A stretch of DNA of 64,000 bases from Streptomyces sp. ICC1. GTDB taxonomy: Bacteria > Actinomycetota > Actinomycetes > Streptomycetales > Streptomycetaceae. A program made the translations under genes and the position numbers. Under the pieces are notes generated by a model. It had not been told where the DNA came from and did not search any database. It saw nothing but the letters and a program-made list of their open reading frames with translations. Where the stretch lies: assembly GCF_003287935.1 (NCBI RefSeq), contig NZ_CP030287.1, forward strand, positions 2,694,267 through 2,758,266, given 5' to 3'. This document shows, in pieces, positions 1 to 8,262 of the stretch (positions are counted from its first letter, which is position 1; every line of letters begins with the position of its first letter).

Positions 1-1619
1 GCCAAGCCGATCTCGCCGATGCGTTCGCCGGGATCGACGGGCTCCTGCTGGCCGTTGCCCTGATCGCGGTCCTGCTCATCCTGCTGGTGGTCTACCGCAG
101 CCTGCTGCTCCCCGTGGTGATCATCGTCGGGGCCGTGTTCTCCCTGGGACTCGCCTGCGCGATCGTCTACGTGCTGGCCGACCGGGGCGTCGTCCGCGTC
201 GACGGGCAGGTACAGGGCATCCTCTCGATCCTCGTGATCGGTGCGGCCACCGACTACTCCCTGCTGCTCACAGCACGCTTCCGCGAGGAGCTCCAGGCCC
301 GCTCGGACCGATTCGCCGCCGTACGGGCGGCCCTGCGCCGGTCGGTCGGCCCCATCACGGCGAGCGCGGGCACCGTCGCCCTCGGCCTGCTCGCCCTGCT
401 GTTGAGCGACCTCACCAACAACCGCGCCCTCGGCCCGGTGGGGGCGATCGGCATCGTGTGCGCGGTCTTGAGCACCCTCACCTTCCTGCCCGCCGTCCTC
501 GTCCTGCTGGGCCGCGCCGCCTACTGGCCCGCCAAGATCCGCCACACCGCTGACGACACCACAGGCCGCGGCATCTGGGAGACCGTGGCGGCCTGGGTGG
601 ACCGCGCCCCGCGCAAGGTCTGGGCCCTCAGTCTCGCCCTGCTCCTGGCCTGCGCCGCGTTCGCCCCCACGCTCAACGCCAAAGGCGTGCCGCTGGACGA
701 AATCTTCGTGAACGACGCCCCGTCGGTGGCCGCACAGCAGACCCTGAGCGAGCACTTCCCCGGCGGATCGGGCAATCCGGCCGTCGTGATCGCGGACGCC
801 GACCAGCTCGCCCAGGTCACGCGGGCGGCCGGGCAGACCGAAGGCGTCGCCGCCGTCACTCCCGTCACCGCACCGGGCCCGGCGGGCGGCACCCCGCTCG
901 TGGCGGACGGGAAGATCCGCCTCAACGCCACGCTCGAGGCACCCTCGGACAGCAGGGCCGCACAGCAGACCGTCGTCCGACTGCGTCAGGCGGTTCACGC
1001 CGTACCGGACGCCGACGCGATCGTCGGCGGCTACAGCGCGCAGCAGTACGACACCCAGCGCACGGCCGAGCAGGACCGCACACTCATCATCCCCGTCGTC
1101 CTGGTGATCATCCTGATCATCCTCGTCGGGCTGCTGCGCTCGGTGCTGATGCCCCTGCTCCTGGTCACCACCGTCGCCCTCAGCTTCGTCGCGACCCTGG
1201 GCATCTCGGCGATCGTGTTCCAGCAGCTCCTCGGGTTCAGTGGGACGGACTCCTCCGTACCGCTCTACGGCTTCGTGTTCCTGGTGGCCCTCGGGGTCGA
1301 CTACAACATCTTCCTGATGACCCGCGTCCGCGAGGAGTCCCTTCTGCACGGCGCCCGCCAGGGAGTGCTGCGGGGACTGGTGGCCACCGGCGGCGTGATC
1401 ACCTCCGCGGGTGTCGTCCTCGCCGCGACGTTCGCCGCGCTCGGCGTGATCCCGCTGGCGTTCATGCTCCAGATCGCCTTCATCGTGGCTTTCGGCGTGC
1501 TCCTCGACACCCTCCTGGTCCGGTCCCTCCTGGTACCGGCCCTCGTCCGGGACATCGGCCCGGCCGCATGGTGGCCCGGCGCCCTCAGTCGCGCCGCCCA
1601 CCAGGACGATCGGCACTGA
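1..1619 (+). CDS. MMPL-family (RND-type) membrane transporter, 3' part
   Basis: C-terminal 539 residues of a larger exporter; the reading frame is open from base 3 and the start lies outside the window. Several membrane segments flank a periplasmic-type domain at about residues 200-330 of the visible part. Two copies of the MMPL transmembrane signature occur: ATDYSLLLTARFREE in the first half and GVDYNIFLMTRVREE in the second, the usual pseudo-duplicated RND layout with an Asp-Tyr pair in the proton-relay helix. The family exports lipids, siderophores or drugs by proton motive force. Substrate unknown. A strong hairpin follows the stop, so it is probably the last gene of its unit. Confidence 0.9.
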   Translation, partial: QADLADAFAGIDGLLLAVALIAVLLILLVVYRSLLLPVVIIVGAVFSLGLACAIVYVLADRGVVRVDGQVQGILSILVIGAATDYSLLLTARFREELQARSDRFAAVRAALRRSVGPITASAGTVALGLLALLLSDLTNNRALGPVGAIGIVCAVLSTLTFLPAVLVLLGRAAYWPAKIRHTADDTTGRGIWETVAAWVDRAPRKVWALSLALLLACAAFAPTLNAKGVPLDEIFVNDAPSVAAQQTLSEHFPGGSGNPAVVIADADQLAQVTRAAGQTEGVAAVTPVTAPGPAGGTPLVADGKIRLNATLEAPSDSRAAQQTVVRLRQAVHAVPDADAIVGGYSAQQYDTQRTAEQDRTLIIPVVLVIILIILVGLLRSVLMPLLLVTTVALSFVATLGISAIVFQQLLGFSGTDSSVPLYGFVFLVALGVDYNIFLMTRVREESLLHGARQGVLRGLVATGGVITSAGVVLAATFAALGVIPLAFMLQIAFIVAFGVLLDTLLVRSLLVPALVRDIGPAAWWPGALSRAAHQDDRH

Positions 1620-1703
1620 ACCCATCCGCCCACGACGTTCCGCACGGTCCACGGCGACGCCTCGATGTTCACCGGGGGCTGGAAGAACTTCCAGCACCGC
1701 GGC

Positions 1704-1743
1704 GATGACGTCCCCGACCACGGTCTCGGTCGGGGACGTCATC
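1704..1743. terminator. Bidirectional hairpin terminator between convergent genes
   Basis: Perfect 16-bp stem (1704-1719 with 1728-1743) and an 8-nt loop, between the MMPL stop and the convergent small secreted-protein gene. There is no T tract, as is common for Streptomyces terminators. Confidence 0.7.
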
Positions 1744-1774
1744 GTGCCTCACTCGGCGTGCGGGTGGGTCGGAA

Positions 1775-2200
1775 TCAGCCGCACTGCAGGCCGAGCTGCG
1801 CGCTCGCGACGGCCGTGTCGAGCTTCTGCAGGTCCGGGGTGAGCTTGGTCAGGGCATCGGCCCCGGTGGTGTCGCCGGGCAGGTCGTCGTACGCCTTCTT
1901 CACGTCGTTGGCCGCGGACTTGATCGCGTCCTTCTGGGCGGCGTTGAACTGCGCGGTGGACTCGGCGACGGTCTTCCAGTCGTCCTGGACGGCGTTGTGC
2001 GCGTCCTTGATCTGGTCCTTCGTGGCGGTCGCCGGGTCGAGCGTGCGCAACTTCGCGTTGTCGGCCTTGAGTTCGGTCAAGCTGCTGCACAGCTCCTTGG
2101 TCGCGTCGTCAGTGGGCTCGGCGGAGGCCGAGGCGGCCCCGCCGGCCACGAGAAGCGCTGCGGCGGCCGTGCTCACGGCCGTGGCGAGAAGTCGGTTCAT
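1775..2200 (-). CDS. Small secreted alpha-helical protein of unknown function
   Basis: 141-residue protein. The N-terminus is a Sec signal peptide: basic MNR, a long Ala/Leu/Val core, and a probable cleavage after ASASA near residue 29. The mature part is rich in Ala, Asp, Lys and Thr, is predicted helical, and has two cysteines (ELCSS near the start, LQCG at the end) that could form a disulfide joining its termini. The ATG at 2200 was chosen because it starts the signal peptide and follows a GAAGGGGT ribosome site; the frame stays open upstream but codes nothing plausible. No catalytic motif seen. Function unknown. Confidence 0.7.
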   Translation of the reverse strand: MNRLLATAVSTAAAALLVAGGAASASAEPTDDATKELCSSLTELKADNAKLRTLDPATATKDQIKDAHNAVQDDWKTVAESTAQFNAAQKDAIKSAANDVKKAYDDLPGDTTGADALTKLTPDLQKLDTAVASAQLGLQCG

Positions 2201-2539
2201 CTGCGATGCACCCCTTCGGGAAAGACGCCCCCTGATCCAGCCCCCACTCGTACCAAGCTGGCACAGGGCCACCGGGCCCGCATCCGCACACCACACCTCC
2301 ACCACGCCGGCACTCCGGACGAAACCGCAGGTCAGCAGGGGTTCACAGCTCGCCAAGCGGTGAAGATGTTGCAGAACTCGCGCATCGTGCGGCCGGAAAG
2401 CTTGTGTCGGGGGCACCGATTCATTCGTACATGCTTTCGCATCACGTTAAGTGGGGATGCGTACCGCGCAGGGGGCCGCGCGTCCTGCGGATCCTGCCAT
2501 CGGTGACATGAGTTGCGCGGAACTGGAAACCAGCGGGGC
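2201..2539. other. Divergent intergenic region (339 bp)
   Basis: Non-coding gap between the minus-strand secreted-protein gene and the plus-strand BrkB gene. It must carry both promoters. I see no convincing -35/-10 pair or operator. Confidence 0.4.
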
Positions 2540-3613
2540 ATGAGAAGCGCCTCGCACGCCCGCCGTGATGACGAACGCACACGCACACGCGCACGCAAGG
2601 ACACCGGCAAGGACCAGGACGCGGGGCCGACCGAACCGAGTGAACCGGCCCAACCGGCGGAGAAGGGGGCTCCCGAGACGCCCTCCGGGCTGCCGAGGCG
2701 GCAGTGGTGGGCCGTACTGCGCGGAACGGCCAGGGAGTTCACCGACGACGAGCTGAGCGACCGCGCCGCGGCGCTGACCTACTTCGGGGTGCTGGCCGTC
2801 TTCCCCGCCCTCCTGGTCCTCGTTTCCCTCCTGGGGATCGCCGGCGAGGCTACGACCGCGAAGGTGCTGGACAACCTGCAGAGGCTGGCCCCCGGATCGG
2901 CCCGGGACCTCATCAGCGACGCGGTCGCGCAGTTGCAGGGCCGAAGCGGCGTCGGTTCCATGCTGGCGATGGTCGGCCTGGCCATCGCGCTCTGGTCCGC
3001 CTCCGGCTACGTCGCCGCGTTCATCCGCGCCTCGAACGCCGTCTACGACGTGCCCGAGGGCCGGCCGGTGTGGAAGACCCTGCCCCTCCGCCTGGCGCTC
3101 ACCCTGACGCTGATGGTCCTCGCCACCGCCAGCGCGCTCATCGTGGTCTTCACCGGCGGTCTGGCGCGGCAGGCGGGCCTGGTCCTGGGAATCGGCGACG
3201 GCGCACTGACGGTGTGGTCGATCGCGAAATGGCCGGTGCTCGTGTTCCTCGTCACGATCATGATCGCGCTGCTGTACTGGGCCTCACCGAACGCCAAGGG
3301 CCGCGGCTGGAAATGGGTGACGCCCGGCAGCCTGCTGGCCCTGGTGATCTGGCTGGCCGCCTCGGCCGGCTTCGCGTTCTACGTCGCCAACTTCGCCTCC
3401 TACAACAAGACGTACGGAGCCGTCGCGGGCGTCGTCGTCTTCCTGGTGTGGCTGTGGATCACCAACCTGGCCATCATCCTCGGGCTGGAATTCGACTCGG
3501 AACTGGCCCGCCAGCGCGCGATCGCCGGCGGACTGCCCAAGGACCGGGAGCCCTACGTCGAGCCCCGCGACACCCGCACCTGGAGCGACAAGGAGCGCCG
3601 CCGCATGGCATGA
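2540..3613 (+). CDS. YihY/BrkB-family inner-membrane protein
   Basis: 357 residues. About 45 charged, probably disordered N-terminal residues precede the membrane domain, which begins with the family signature DRAAALTYFGVLAVFPALL and contains about six transmembrane helices. A short charged tail follows (GLEFDSELARQRAI, then basic residues). The family is widespread and often mis-called ribonuclease BN; its molecular function is not established. The ATG at 2540 is preferred; an in-frame TTG at 2513 is possible but has no ribosome site. A very strong hairpin lies downstream. Confidence 0.85.
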   Translation: MRSASHARRDDERTRTRARKDTGKDQDAGPTEPSEPAQPAEKGAPETPSGLPRRQWWAVLRGTAREFTDDELSDRAAALTYFGVLAVFPALLVLVSLLGIAGEATTAKVLDNLQRLAPGSARDLISDAVAQLQGRSGVGSMLAMVGLAIALWSASGYVAAFIRASNAVYDVPEGRPVWKTLPLRLALTLTLMVLATASALIVVFTGGLARQAGLVLGIGDGALTVWSIAKWPVLVFLVTIMIALLYWASPNAKGRGWKWVTPGSLLALVIWLAASAGFAFYVANFASYNKTYGAVAGVVVFLVWLWITNLAIILGLEFDSELARQRAIAGGLPKDREPYVEPRDTRTWSDKERRRMA

Positions 3614-3730
3614 CCCCGGTGGGCGGGACGTTTCCCGGCCGTGGCGCTCGTCGGCAACCGGCGGTGGAAGCCGAAGGCCGCGGCGCCGCGCGCCGGCGAA
3701 GGCGATGCCCGTCGAGCACTGGCCTCGCGC

Positions 3731-3781
3731 GCCGATGGGGCGGGGCCGGACCGTGGATCGGTCCGGCCCCGCCCCATCGGC
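3731..3781. terminator. Strong hairpin terminator
   Basis: Perfect 23-bp stem (3731-3753 with 3759-3781) and a 5-nt loop between the convergent BrkB and PRC-barrel genes. No T tract. Probably serves both strands. Confidence 0.75.
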
Positions 3782-3835
3782 GGCATTCGCGGTGGCGGGG
3801 GCGGTGCCGCCCCGGGCCTGCCGTAGGCCGTCGCC

Positions 3836-4186
3836 TCAGCCGATGAAGCCACCGTAGTAGCCGCCGATCCGGCTGTAGTAGTCCGTGTCCCCGATGTGCT
3901 TCTCGCTGGAGAACTCGGGAGCCGCCTTGATCTGCTCCTTGGTGCGGTCGACGTAGATCTTCTCTTCCTCCACGTCGACGTGGGTGACCGTACCCGCGGG
4001 CAGGAGCACCTCCCGGCCGAAGATCCACGGTCCGGTGTCCACCACGAGGTAGGAGGAGCCGACCTCGTCGGAGTGCTTGCTCACCTTGCCGATGCCCCCG
4101 TCGGCCGCCTCGACCTTGAACCCGCTCAGGTCGATCGCCTCCAGTCGGCCCGAAGTCTCGCGGTAGCTCCACACGTTCACGTTCAC
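3836..4186 (-). CDS. PRC-barrel domain protein
   Basis: 116 residues, small acidic soluble protein. The PRC-barrel fold is suggested by the N-terminal pattern of short strands: SGFKVEAADGGIGKVSKHSDEVGSS, then YLVVDTGPWIFGREVLLPAG. Stand-alone actinobacterial members are often stress-associated, but none of that is proven here. The C-terminus is Tyr/Gly rich (YYSRIGGYYGGF). It sits 135 bp downstream of the coupled DUF3618/DUF4235 pair on the same strand and may be co-expressed with it. Confidence 0.8.
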   Translation of the reverse strand: MNVNVWSYRETSGRLEAIDLSGFKVEAADGGIGKVSKHSDEVGSSYLVVDTGPWIFGREVLLPAGTVTHVDVEEEKIYVDRTKEQIKAAPEFSSEKHIGDTDYYSRIGGYYGGFIG

Positions 4187-4321
4187 GGGTGTCTCCCTCT
4201 TCTGTGCGTCGGCGCGCCCGCTCCCCCGGTCCGACGGGTCACGGGCGCCTCTGTCGACGACCGCCTGCCCGACGGTCCCGATCTCACACGTCGACCTCGC
4301 GACGGGGCGCCCGCGGCGCCC

Positions 4322-4588
4322 TCACGTCGGCCAGGTGCCGGTGAAACGCCGGGTCACGACGGCGCCGGACCGGTCGACACCGGCCTTGACGACGGCGAAG
4401 ATCACGCCCTGGATGGCGGCCGCGATGAGCACCTCCGTCCAGGAACGGTCCTCGTCGGTGGCGCTCGGGGCTTCGTCCTGCCCTTCGATCAGCTTCCAGG
4501 CCTTCTTGAACGCCATACCCGCGAGCAGGCCGCTGACGGAACCCAGAGCCAGCCCGACCGGCTTGTACGCGCCCTTCGACACCTTCAC
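4322..4588 (-). CDS. DUF4235 membrane protein
   Basis: 88 residues. Two hydrophobic segments, one near residues 8-28 (GLALGSVSGLLAGMAF) and one near 50-70 (VLIAAAIQGVIFAVVKAG), separated by a charged loop, as in DUF4235 proteins of actinobacteria. Function unknown; probably a small cytoplasmic-membrane protein. The GTG start at 4588 shares GTGA with the stop of the DUF3618 gene, implying translational coupling. Confidence 0.8.
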   Translation of the reverse strand: MKVSKGAYKPVGLALGSVSGLLAGMAFKKAWKLIEGQDEAPSATDEDRSWTEVLIAAAIQGVIFAVVKAGVDRSGAVVTRRFTGTWPT

Positions 4589-4932
4589 TTGTGCCCCCGA
4601 CCGTGACGTACCCACAGGATGACGGCGAGGACGACCCCGAAGGCGATCAACGGGACCCGGTTGGCCCGGGCCGTGGTCGCCACCTGGCCCGCCGTGTCCA
4701 GTACGGGTTCGGCCGTCTTTCCCCTCACCAGCCGTGCGGCCTGCTCCTTCACCGCGGCAGCCGCCTCCACGGCGTGGGCCGCCGTCTCCTTGGCCTGGGC
4801 CTTTACGTCGGTTCCGCCCGCGAGGGCCTCGACGGTCCGGGTCAGCCCGGCACGGGTGTGCTCCATCCGGTGGCGCAGCTCTCCAGGGGAAAGGGAGGAG
4901 GTGAATCCGTTGCTGCGGGAGTGGTTCTTCAT
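4585..4932 (-). CDS. DUF3618 membrane-anchored protein
   Basis: 115 residues. It begins with the DUF3618 signature (SPGELRHRMEHTRAGLTRTVEAL), a helical stretch rich in Ala, Glu and Lys follows (residues about 45-80), and one C-terminal membrane helix (VPLIAFGVVLAVILWV) precedes a basic tail. This layout suggests a cytoplasmic amphipathic helix anchored to the membrane. The ATG at 4932 follows a clear AAGGAGA ribosome site. It overlaps the DUF4235 gene by 4 bp; these two families commonly neighbour each other in Streptomyces. Function unknown. Confidence 0.82.
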   Translation of the reverse strand: MKNHSRSNGFTSSLSPGELRHRMEHTRAGLTRTVEALAGGTDVKAQAKETAAHAVEAAAAVKEQAARLVRGKTAEPVLDTAGQVATTARANRVPLIAFGVVLAVILWVRHGRGHK

Positions 4933-5202
4933 CGGTGTTCGTCTCCTTGGTCTCGGCCTCGTCTGCCCGTGTCGTGCGCCGGCCAGGCGGACTTGTGACT
5001 CCACGCGTGCTCAGTCACGCAAGAACGACTCCTCCGGCAAGCGGAGGACGTTCGCCTGAACACCGTCTGCCCCGCCGTTTGGCTCTCACGCCCGAACGGT
5101 CTGGTGGTCGGACCGGCTGCGGCTTCCGGGAAGCAGCCGCCTCTGCGCACTCGTGTCTGAAACCTTGCCGAGTGGGTAGCCGGTCGAGGGGAGGCGCCAC
5201 GA

Positions 5203-6885
5203 ATGAAACACAGTGACTGGATGCTCACCGCCGGTGAACGCGGGAACACCGCCACCCGGGTCGACAGCCGCCACCCCGACGGAGCCGCCTGGACCCGCGG
5301 CAACGAGGCGCGCCCGCTCGTGCACGGCGCCACGTACTTCGCGGAGCTCCTGCGGAACATCCGGGCCCAGCGGCGCGGCGACCTCCTCTTCTTCACGGAC
5401 TGGCGCGGCGACCCCGACGAACGGCTCGACGGCGAGGGCACGGAGGTCGGCGCCGTCCTGGCGGACGCGGCCGCGCGCGGCGTGCTCGTCAAGGGCCTGC
5501 TCTGGCGCTCCCACCTGGATGGATTGCGGTTCAGCGAGAGCGAGAACCGGCACCTCGGGGAGGAGATCGCGGCGGCGGGCGGTGAATGCCTGCTCGACAT
5601 GCGGGTCCGCCCCGGAGGGAGCCACCACCAGAAGCTGGTCGTCCTGCGCCACCCCGGCCGCCCTGCCCTGGACGTGGCCTACGTCGGCGGGATCGACCTG
5701 TGCCACAGCCGCAACGACGACGCCTCGCACCACGGGGATCCGCAGGCCATGCCCCTGGCGGCCGCGTACGGCCCCCGGCCTCCTTGGCACGACGTCCAGA
5801 TGGCCGTCCGGGGACCGGCCGTCGGTGACATCGAGGCCGGCTTCCGCGAGCGCTGGGAGGATCCGGCCGCCTTGAGCCGCAGCCCGCTCGTGAAGCTGCG
5901 GGCGCTCATCAACGGGGAGGACACCTACGCGGATCCCATCCCGCCGCAGCTCCCCGATCCCCCGCCCTGCGGCAACCAGACCGTTCAGGTGCTGCGCACC
6001 TACCCGAACCGGCTGCTGCGCGGCTACCCCTTCGCGCCGGACGGAGAGCGCAGCGTCGCGCGCAGCTACCTCAAGGCGTTGAAGCGGGCCAGGCGGCTCA
6101 TCTACCTGGAGGACCAGTACCTCTGGTCCCCGGAGGTGGTGGAGTCCTTCGCCCTGGCGCTGCGCGAGAACCCCGAACTCCGCCTGATCGCCGTGATACC
6201 CAGCGTTCCCGACCAGGACGGACGGCTGTCCGGGCCCATGAACCTGGTCGGAAGGGTCCAGGCGCTGGACAAACTGCGCGAGGCGGGTGGCGGACGGGTG
6301 GCGGTCTACGGGCTGGAGAACCGCGCGGGCACGCCGGTCTACGTGCACGCCAAGGTGTGCGCCGTCGACGACGTGTGGGCCACGATCGGATCCGACAACA
6401 TCAACCTGCGGTCCTGGACCCATGACTCGGAACTCAACTGCGCCGTCCTGGACGACGACGTGGACTCCCGCGCGCCCGCCGATCCCGCCGGGTTGGGTGA
6501 CGGTGCCCGCCGCTTCGCGAGGGAGCTGCGGCTGAGGCTCTCCCGCGAGCACCTCGACGCTGTCTCCACCGAACCCGACGGCACCCACTGGAGCCAGCGC
6601 GCCGCCGTCACCGGCCTGGGCGCCGACACCGGCCTGCTCCGCCGCCTCGCCCTCTCGGCCCGCGACGCCGGCCTCTGGGGCATCGTGCACACCCCCGCTA
6701 CGCCCGGCGCCGGCCGGGCCGGTTGGGGCACGGGCCAACCCCAGTCGGCGGTCCGGACCGCGAGGAGCCCCGGCGGGGCCGGGGCTCCTTGGCTTCAGGA
6801 CTTCGGGATCCAGGGCGGGGTCTGGCCCCAGGACCAGACCGGGATCGCCGCCGCGTCGACCGGGGGCGGGTTGGGGCCCGAGTAG
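5203..6885 (+). CDS. Phospholipase D-like phosphodiesterase
   Basis: 560 residues, cytoplasmic (no signal peptide). Two PLD-type catalytic regions: the first around residues 140-165 (SHHQKLVVL, then YVGGIDLCHSR), the second around 380-405 (VHAKVCAVDDVWATIGSDNINLRS), i.e. HxK...D in both halves, as in the PLD superfamily that hydrolyses or transfers phosphodiesters, including cardiolipin synthases. The best match is to actinobacterial proteins with unassigned substrate. The start follows GAGGGGAGG. The last 30 residues are Pro/Gly rich and the 3' end overlaps the convergent globin gene by 91 bp, so the C-terminus may be a recent extension. Confidence 0.85.
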   Translation: MKHSDWMLTAGERGNTATRVDSRHPDGAAWTRGNEARPLVHGATYFAELLRNIRAQRRGDLLFFTDWRGDPDERLDGEGTEVGAVLADAAARGVLVKGLLWRSHLDGLRFSESENRHLGEEIAAAGGECLLDMRVRPGGSHHQKLVVLRHPGRPALDVAYVGGIDLCHSRNDDASHHGDPQAMPLAAAYGPRPPWHDVQMAVRGPAVGDIEAGFRERWEDPAALSRSPLVKLRALINGEDTYADPIPPQLPDPPPCGNQTVQVLRTYPNRLLRGYPFAPDGERSVARSYLKALKRARRLIYLEDQYLWSPEVVESFALALRENPELRLIAVIPSVPDQDGRLSGPMNLVGRVQALDKLREAGGGRVAVYGLENRAGTPVYVHAKVCAVDDVWATIGSDNINLRSWTHDSELNCAVLDDDVDSRAPADPAGLGDGARRFARELRLRLSREHLDAVSTEPDGTHWSQRAAVTGLGADTGLLRRLALSARDAGLWGIVHTPATPGAGRAGWGTGQPQSAVRTARSPGGAGAPWLQDFGIQGGVWPQDQTGIAAASTGGGLGPE

Positions 6886-7286
6886 ATCAGGGCCATGCGG
6901 GTGCCCCACTCGATGTAGTAGGCGAAGACCGCGCGGAACTCCGGGTCGCTGGGCAGGCCGACCTCGTCGGCGGTGTCCATCAGCAGGTCCACCCAGCGGC
7001 GGCGCTGCTGTTCGGTGATCGCGCGGCCCAGGTGCTTGGAGGCCATGTGCTGGTGGCCGCCGTGCGAGGCGGTGTACTTGGCCGGGCCGCCGAAGACCTC
7101 CGCCAGCCAGACCGCCACGTGCCGCGGGTGCCCGGAGTCCATGCCGGCGAAGACCGGTTCCAGGACCTCGTCCCGCAGGGCGTGCGCGTAGAAGACGTCG
7201 GTGAGGCGGTTCATCGCCTCCTCGCCGCCCATCCACTCGTAGATCGTGGGTGTGGTGTCGGGTGCGGTGTCGGGTGCGGTGCTCAT
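6795..7286 (-). CDS. Group II truncated haemoglobin
   Basis: 163 residues. After a Thr/Asp/Pro-rich N-terminus the globin core begins at TIYEWMGGEEAMNRLTDVFY and includes the region of the proximal histidine (HMASKHLGRAIT) and the G-helix aromatic position (YYIEWGTRMAL), which resemble group II truncated haemoglobins such as Mycobacterium TrHbO. These bind O2/NO and act in respiration or nitrosative stress. The start ATG overlaps the stop of the upstream ABM monooxygenase gene by 4 bp (ATGA), so the two are translationally coupled; haemoglobin-ABM pairing is known in actinobacteria. Confidence 0.88.
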   Translation of the reverse strand: MSTAPDTAPDTTPTIYEWMGGEEAMNRLTDVFYAHALRDEVLEPVFAGMDSGHPRHVAVWLAEVFGGPAKYTASHGGHQHMASKHLGRAITEQQRRRWVDLLMDTADEVGLPSDPEFRAVFAYYIEWGTRMALIYSGPNPPPVDAAAIPVWSWGQTPPWIPKS

Positions 7287-7612
7287 GACGGGGTGGACGC
7301 CTTTCCCGGGCCGGCCACCTCGGTGACGAGGTAGTGCTGCATCTCCTCGATGGCCGTCACGTACGGGCGGATCGCGGCGAAGAACGCCGGGAAGTGCTCA
7401 CCCTTGCGGAATCCGTTGAGGTGGGCGTCGACCGAGGTCCACCGGATGCGCAGGATGTAGCGCTCGGGCTCCTCCTCGCAGCGGGCCAGCTCGTAGTCGA
7501 TGCACTCCGGCGAGGCGGCCAGGGCGTCGGCGGCCCTGGCGTACGAGTCCTCGAAGGCCGGCTGGTCGTCCAATGCGATCCGGTAGCGGATGTATTCGAC
7601 GGTGGTGGTCAT
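7283..7612 (-). CDS. ABM-domain (quinol monooxygenase-like) protein
   Basis: 109 residues, single antibiotic-biosynthesis-monooxygenase domain of ferredoxin-like fold: MTTTVEYIRYRIALDDQP, then SPECIDYELARCEEEPERYILRIRWTS, then a C-terminal helix with EHFPAFFAAIRPYV. Such small cofactor-free proteins oxidise quinols or degrade haem. The coupled globin gene makes an O2, haem or NO-related role reasonable. Good GGGAGAGG ribosome site before the ATG. Confidence 0.82.
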   Translation of the reverse strand: MTTTVEYIRYRIALDDQPAFEDSYARAADALAASPECIDYELARCEEEPERYILRIRWTSVDAHLNGFRKGEHFPAFFAAIRPYVTAIEEMQHYLVTEVAGPGKASTPS

Positions 7613-7704
7613 GGTGCGGGCCTCTCCCTGGGGTCGGGCGTTGATCGCCGCTGGGTCTGGGTCAGCGTTGCGTGATCATGCGCGGATGCGGAGCCCTTTC
7701 GGCG

Positions 7705-8202
7705 TTATGACCCAGACTTCTGGGAGTCGGTGACGTCCGGGCCCTCGGCGCGGACCCGCTGGACCCGGTCCAGGGACTCGCGCAGCTCCGTCAGCCAGGT
7801 GTCGGTGTTGCGTCCGACCAGGCGTACGCACCAGGCCAGCGCGTCGGCGCGGCTGCGGGCGACGCCGCCCGCGACCAGGGTGTCGAGGACCTGGCGCTCG
7901 GGCTGGCGCAGGCGGGTCATGACCGGGACAGAGAGGTGGGTGAACAGGGTCCGGTCCTCGCCCGACTGGACGGCCCAGGACACCTTGCGGCGGTAGAGCT
8001 CCTCCGCCTCCCGGGCGACCTCGACGCGCTGTTCGCGGGTGCGCTCGCGGAAGGCCGCGGCCGATTCGGCCGCGGGGAGGGTCCCGACGACGGTGATCTC
8101 CTCCCGGTCCACCGTGACCGAGAGGAGCGACTCGTAGACGTCCACCGGCAGGCGCTCGGCGAACCACGTGCGGAGCTGGTCGTTCTGCTCAGCTGTAATC
8201 AT
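7705..8202 (-). CDS. Conserved actinobacterial protein of unknown function
   Basis: 165 residues, not recognised. Soluble, Arg/Glu rich, mostly helical. The first half has an alternating strand pattern (SLLSVTVDREEITVVGTLP) followed by a charged helix (AAFRERTREQRVEVAREAEELYRRK); the second half contains a segment (QVLDTLVAGGVARSRADALAWCVRLV) like the ribbon-helix-helix-type motif seen in several Streptomyces hypothetical proteins. No catalytic triad or metal site visible. Transcribed in the same direction as its neighbours with short gaps. Confidence 0.65.
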   Translation of the reverse strand: MITAEQNDQLRTWFAERLPVDVYESLLSVTVDREEITVVGTLPAAESAAAFRERTREQRVEVAREAEELYRRKVSWAVQSGEDRTLFTHLSVPVMTRLRQPERQVLDTLVAGGVARSRADALAWCVRLVGRNTDTWLTELRESLDRVQRVRAEGPDVTDSQKSGS

Positions 8203-8262
8203 GTAATCAACGGTGCGTCCGGCGCGGCCTTGATCGCAAGGGCGCCGGGGCCGTGTTCGCTG

